Shown in pieces: positions 59,026-64,000 of a stretch of DNA of 64,000 nt. Origin of the DNA: Coniferiporia sulphurascens (taxonomy: Eukaryota > Basidiomycota > Agaricomycetes > Hymenochaetales > Hymenochaetaceae); contig NBBA01000006.1 of NCBI GenBank assembly GCA_002794785.1, positions 434,001 to 498,000 of the forward strand, read 5' to 3'. Positions within the stretch are counted from its first letter, which is position 1, and each line of letters opens with the position of its first letter. A program made the position numbers and the translations under genes. The notes beneath the pieces are model-generated. The model saw nothing but the letters and a program-made list of their open reading frames with translations, was not told where the DNA came from and did no database searches.

Positions 59026-62000
59026 ATTCGTATACGAGCTAAAAGGGCGCGTTTAATCAGAGAAGCTATAAATTATATCAGGACTAGCGGGACAGCACCT
59101 TTGACACAGGTACGCGTAGACAGTGTAGAGAGACGCCAAATTTGAGAATTCCAGACAATCAGACGGGGAAGATCTGCCGGTGACGACTAACACGTACAGG
59201 GACAGAATTCCTGCTCAAGTTTCAATCCTGCTGACGGACAAATTTGAGCGGGACGACTTACTTTGACGAACTGAAAGTTATTAAGGAACACGAGAGCCTC
59301 GGGGTCGGGCACCAGGATGCGGAGATCGGACCGCTACTGCGGGGATTGAGTAAGCATACCTTATTCTTATTTCTCACGAATATATGTGCGAAAGTAAACG
59401 ACAGAATAGGCAAGTCGCGTATACGTGCCTGGTGCAACAAGTAATCACTTGAGAACAAGGACAAATTAAAAAACAGAACGTTGAGAAGGGTTTAAGGACG
59501 CGATTGAAGGCTCTTGGTTGAGATTGAGTACGACGACGAGCGCAGTGGTGGTAGAAAGCAAGATGGGTGATAGACGCCGGCATGCATCCTCGTGTATTGG
59601 CCCAGATTTAGCCAAGTTGAAACTCCGCCAATTGCTTCTCTTCATCTGTCTTCGTCCTACTCCAAGATCACTCGTCGCGTCGATTCTGCTGGTACTACTC
59701 TGGCTACGCAACGAGGTCGAATTAAAAACGGCGGAGACACCGAGATGGCCGTGTACACTCGAAGGGTATTGCTCGATAAAACGCACCGGCTGGTAATGAA
59801 AGGACAGGTGTCTGCGGCGGAACCATTGTACGTGCCGTCTGCAATACAGGCGAGTACTGGTGCGCGTGTACTGAGGATATTCAATTGACAACACAGTCAT
59901 TGGTGGCGGATGGACGCATCCCTACGCCATGTTGAATCAACTGGCAGCCAGCACTAGTACTAGTGGACATTTGTGCCGATTTCGGCCCGGCGACAAAGTC
60001 ATCCATGTCAAGTTCGCCGATCCGTGAACATCGTCGCCGGCGCCTTCCACACCACCACATCCGTGTGGACCAGCCAACGCCGCCAACAATCCTTCTCAGC
60101 TAGGAAGATCCCGGGGAGTGGGTGGGTTTCTAAAAGATCGTGCCATTCGACCTCTTTGGATGTGGTGGCCAGGCGGGGGTCTGCACTCCTCGAATACAGA
60201 CCGTTGGATCCAAGCTTGGGTCTCTGGTGATAGAGCCAGCCGCATCCACACATGGTATCGCGATTGGCCACTGGATCATTGGGAGCATTTCGGTGCATTC
60301 AGCGTGTCTGCGGACGTCATTACTCTGGGGCCTGAAATCAGAGGTCGGTGCGTTGCTGCTGTTATATCTATTTAATAATTTCTTTCACTGAGGTTTGTAT
60401 AAGTTCATCCTTCACATTTCCGTGATGCGGTTGAGATAAGGGAGGGTGGAGACGAGACGATTGTGTCTGCTTTGAGCTTCGAGGTGAAATCTGTCAGTTT
60501 TTATTGTTATGTTATCTTAATAAATTTACTTTGCTTTCTCGCTAGGCGAACGTGAATAGCTACGTTGTCGGTGTGGAAGCTTCTTCTGGCGCAAGTGATC
60601 CTCCGCCTGCCCATTTCGCGCAGCAACACGAGCTTGCGGATACTCTCCCCGAGAACTCGCACTGTAAACCGAAACCAACCACTGTGAACACGAGCGCGAT
60701 CATGATGCGCTATTCTGGCGGCCTTGTATGTGCGAGGCGTCGCCGAAGACACGCTCTGGGTGTGCGGGACAGTCGATGGCGCCGCAATTTGCATCATCGC
60801 TCTGCCGTCCGCAGACGTTTAGCCGCCGCTTCACGATCGTATCACGCGGCGCAGCAAAAGGTCGTATATTCACGCGCAACGCAAGCCGACCTAATGGAGC
60901 ATTGTCTATAGCGCTGTCCCATACCCTCAAGTACAGCAATACTTACAAGAATCCCGAGAAGCTATACCCGAAGCTCTTTGCGCGCGTCAAGGGCTGTGTT
61001 TGATGAAGTATTCCTACCCTGTCAGTGGAAGCTGGCTGAGGGCAGCAGTTGCGTGCTCGCCGGTGAAGCGCTCACACGCTAGATGAGTTTTGATTGGTGC
61101 TATTTCGAGTCGCACTTCAAAGTTCAATCGTCCCCGTGGATGCGTACATAGTGCCGGCCTGAGATATTTGCCCGTCCATTTTCACTTGGTACGTTCATTT
61201 CCGCATTCGAAAGTAGTTGTCATCTAACTCCGTCCTTTCGATATGGGGGCATTATGCAAGATGAGCGAAGCTGATTCTCCTACTACAGTAGTCTATTACT
61301 TGGGAAGACATCTTCCGTTGCTCGATGCAACCAATCTGAAATCGAACGGACTCTGGTTTTGCAGCACGTGTCCCTGCGAGTGAGCTTCCTAGCGCCGGTA
61401 ATATGCTCAATGATAGCCCTCATGATGTGTGACAGCAGGGCAGGTGCATGGCGCAAGACTGGGCACGGTCAGGGCATTGCTAAAACGAGATGTTCACCTC
61501 GCTTGTCTTTACTATTGCACAACATGTCCATCTGTGCTCGATGAAATCAAGCCGTGTCGCGTCATCTGGTTCCGAAGACAGCGACAGCAGGTTTACAACG
61601 AACACTATATTGGTGAGTGCACATCTGCGGTCACTTCCTTTCGATGTAGGAATTTACTTTCACCAGCGATTTTGATAGCTGAGTCGCGCGACCCGTGTTT
61701 CGTGGACACGGGTCGCCCTGTCGAGATTTGTGTTTTGCAATATCAATCAGTAGAATGGCGCCGACAAGGCGCTTGCAGTATGGCATTCTGGGCTGTATTT
61801 CTAAATGTGCCATTTCCTTTTTCCGTTTGTTGAACGCTTATACACGATAAACAATCAATCTCACTACAAGGCGTCCATGTCATGCGATATGTCAGTCCTA
61901 GATTTCTACGTGAGCCTGATACCTTACGATTTTCCATGTTAAGGTATATGAATGAGGGAACAGGATGCTGCACGCGAGCTCGATATTGAGCATTGGTTCT

Positions 62001-62640
62001 AGTCGGTGCAGAGATTCCTACTGGACAATACCTGAGGGAGTCCCCGCACAGACTATCACCATTACCCAACGTTATCTAGGAGTGCTTTCATTGACGCGGC
62101 TTCGGATCGAGGTTTTGCGACCCGCTTTGTAAAAGCTACATTAGCTGTTATTGGGAATGGCGTATGTACATTGGGAAGTTCGATTTTGACAAACATCTTT
62201 AATGTATGCTCTTTGTCCTTACTCAAAAGATACGCCTTGACCAGTCTGCAACTCTATTGCTGTGCCGTGCACAGCACAATCTGCGGTCGTTGCACGTGCC
62301 TGTACCCGGTCTACTTGTTTGCGTCTTCCTACCGGTTGTCTTCTTCTGCTATCTCAGCAGGGCTCCGCTTGAAACGTCCCGCCATTCTGTGCGAAGCCGG
62401 TATGCTGGACGACGGGCCGAATGGTCGCCCGCATTTCTCAAATTAACACCCGATGACGCGCGTGTCTGCCGGTCCGGATAGAGCCGAGCTCGCCGCCGCC
62501 CGCTGTACACAGCCGGCGCGCTCTCGTCCTACAGCGATCATTTAATGAGCCCGGGCGGAGGGCCTATTCTACCGTCATGTCCTAGGTCATACTGTCTTGG
62601 TGAAATGTTATGGTGCCGGCGACACTCTGTAGTCTGGTCA
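59026..62640. other. upstream part of unit B2, no intact gene recognised
   Basis: Counterpart of 49978-53700. It includes shared but broken coding-like pieces such as NGGDTEMAVYTRRVLLD near 59730-59780. The plus-strand frame 60552-60911 (MNSYVVGVEASSG) partly matches 51499-51783 in B1, with both strands open, so coding status is undecided. Confidence 0.4.
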
Positions 62641-63066
62641 AATGCCTCTCTGTTGTACACTGGTACTACGAATAGAGACGCCGATGCGAATCCACATGTC
62701 CGACAAATACAGTACGCGACGTCTGTACGAGGGGTGGAGAGAGACGGGCTGGCGCAAACCCGTCCTATGGCATCGTTACTTGTTTGCCCGACGCCGTCGG
62801 TCCACTCTCCCACATCACGTGCATATGTCTCCTCAACCTCCCGAGTTTGTGTCTATTCTGTCCGTTGAGTTTGTGTCTCTCCTGCCCTACAATCCTGCGC
62901 GACCCACGCCGCATGTTGACCGTCAAATCAAGCAGAATGCAAGGACGGGCGCATTCTCAAGTGCGACGAGCCCTGTACCAATGTCCACTTCTTCCTCTTC
63001 GGTCCCCTCCAAGGGCTGAGCTCCCCCTTTACGGGGCAGCTCGTAAGGCTCACCACGATTGCCGAC
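62640..63066 (-). pseudogene. decayed gene of family A, copy A3, truncated
   Basis: It matches the C-terminal part of A1 and A2 on the minus strand, with the same TGA (62923-62925) as A2 where A1 has CGA. The match stops at GATTGCCGAC (63057-63066), exactly where the LTR begins; in A2 the same sequence continues into TCCGTCTTTGC. Confidence 0.65.
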
Positions 63067-63332
63067 TGTACAAAGATCTCAGCCCGTGTCAAAAGGACTC
63101 AATAGTGTAGTTATCTACCTGTACAAAGATCTAATATATGGGCGTCAATATATGGGCGCTTATACGAAGAATAGAAGACGCTCATCTCAGCCCGTGTCAA
63201 AAGGACTGAGGTGCGTGGATGCCTCGGGCGCAACTATATGCGCCCGACTGTACAGTTTATGATGTAGACTACAAACTGGGAAAAAAGATCACCGCAAGCT
63301 GACATATACCTTACTAATAACATATTTCCACA
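63067..63332 (-). mobile_element. 3' LTR of a Ty1/Copia retrotransposon
   Basis: A 266-bp segment with TG...CA ends. In element orientation (minus) it begins TGTGGAAATATG and ends TTTGTACA. It directly follows a purine tract (AGGGGGAG at 63333-63340, read on the minus strand), the expected polypurine primer. It contains internal repeats (TGTACAAAGATCT and CAGCCCGTGTCAAAAGGACT, each twice). The partner LTR and target-site duplicate lie beyond the window. Confidence 0.82.
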
Positions 63333-63341
63333 CTCCCCCTC
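63333..63341 (-). promoter_or_regulatory. polypurine tract of the Copia element
   Basis: Read on the minus strand, GAGGGGGAG immediately precedes the LTR start TGTGG, as expected for the plus-strand primer of reverse transcription. Confidence 0.75.
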
Positions 63342-63398
63342 AGCGAGCAGTACCTCCTTCGCTCACAAGCGCGCATAGTTTGCATGCTCCCCCATTCC

Positions 63399-64000
63399 CT
63401 ATGCCATACCCAACTGCGCCATGCACCTCTTGTGCAGTTCTGGATTGAGTGGTTTGGTGAATATGTCCACAGGGTTTTTGGTACCTGGGACATGTTGGAA
63501 GGCCACCCACCCCACTTGTGCTTCGTCGCGAATGTGGTGCACCGCTAGGTCGATGTGCTTCAAGCGGGTGTGGTAGACCGGGTTCTTGATCATAGCCATG
63601 GCGCTCTCGTTGTCAGTATATAGTTCAAATGGAACTCTTTCCAGACCTCGCCCAATCTCCTCGAAAAAGTTCCTCAACCATAGCGCGTGTCAAACGCAGA
63701 AAGATGCCACTATATATTCGGCCTCCGCACTCGATAGCGCTACAATTGTCTGCTTCTTCACCTTCCAACTCACAACTGCTCCTGCGAACGTGAAGGTGTA
63801 GCCGGACATGGATTTCCTGTCCGCCGGATCGCTCCCCCAGTCTGCATTGCAATATCCTACCAGTGATGACCCTCCATCTCATCGGTATATAAGTCCAAGG
63901 TTGCACGTCCCTTTGAGATAGCGAATGACGCACTTTGCAGCAGTCCAGTGCGCCTCCTTTGGCTTCGTGGTGAACCGAGCGAGGACGACATGCGTGAATG
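63399..64000 (-). pseudogene. Ty1/Copia pol, RNase H end, with two in-frame TGA codons
   Basis: Frame from the right edge to a stop at 63399. Segments: [98 protein letters not shown] and VPGTKNPVDIFTKPLN. This is the classic Copia RNase H order (ADWGxD, SSAEAEY, TDNxSA, HIDL, DIFTKPL). In-frame TGA codons at 63879-63881 and 63690-63692 disable it. The start of the polyprotein is outside the window. Confidence 0.9.

Larger units (their letters stand above)
56578..62640. repeat. direct repeat unit B2
   Basis: Second copy of unit B, shorter than B1. It lacks six TPR units (about 830 bp), lacks the 171-bp element, and has smaller deletions in its upstream part. It ends in unit A3 as B1 ends in A2. 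Confidence 0.85.

Noticed and set aside
60552..60911. 119-residue plus-strand frame partly conserved with 51499-51783 as a gene.
   Set aside because: The minus strand is equally open, the copies diverge without clear codon bias, and no motif is visible; coding status is undecided.

Overview
The window is nuclear DNA of a filamentous basidiomycete, most likely an Agaricomycete. The evidence is short spliced introns of about 50 to 80 nt with GT...AG ends, intron-split tRNA genes, expanded F-box families, TPR proteins of the fungal immune-receptor type, and fungal versions of HELLS, PMS1, TOPORS, TMEM184 and BRD7/9-like genes. I cannot name the species. All genes were called by eye from reading frames, splice signals and remembered family motifs.

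Layout. 1-2540: 5' part of a HELLS/DDM1-type SNF2 remodeler (minus). 2961-3051: tRNA-Ser(CGA). 3052-8280: gene-poor, with one small DUF6914-like gene. 8280-14620: first arm of a large inverted duplication (dead F-box gene, intact F-box gene, two small DUF6914-like genes). 15614-32963: five single-copy genes, namely a TOPORS-like RING ligase (+), a homeodomain protein (-), a bromodomain protein (+), an APC-family amino acid permease (+) and an Ost-alpha/TMEM184 membrane protein (+). 33654-39880: second arm of the inverted duplication, followed by a third intact F-box gene. 41229-44733: mismatch-repair gene PMS1 (+). 44873-44963: a second tRNA-Ser(CGA).

45360-63066 is a direct tandem duplication in the order A1-B1-A2-B2-A3. 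The A units are decayed copies of one unrecognised minus-strand gene. Each B unit starts with a gene for a helical N-terminal domain (HeLo/MLKL-NTD-like, inferred) fused to near-identical 46-residue TPR repeats: ten plus one divergent in B1, four plus one in B2. A2 is split by a 1.23 kb TA-flanked inverted-repeat element, B1 carries a 171 bp TA-flanked element, and A3 is cut by a Ty1/Copia element whose LTR and decayed pol end fill the window to 64000.

Themes. The TPR arrays and the 1.23 kb element almost lack CpG: 46769-48341 contains none. The boundary is sharp and lies at the same place in both TPR copies. This is what long-term CpG methylation and deamination would leave, and a CGA codon in A1 is TGA in A2 and A3. 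The HELLS/DDM1-type gene at the left edge belongs to the remodeler class that supports repeat methylation in other kingdoms. Other points are a 12-nt micro-exon coding the helix-3 core of the homeodomain, an 8-nt micro-exon in the Ost-alpha gene, and twin tRNA genes with 9-nt introns that can pair with the anticodon loop.
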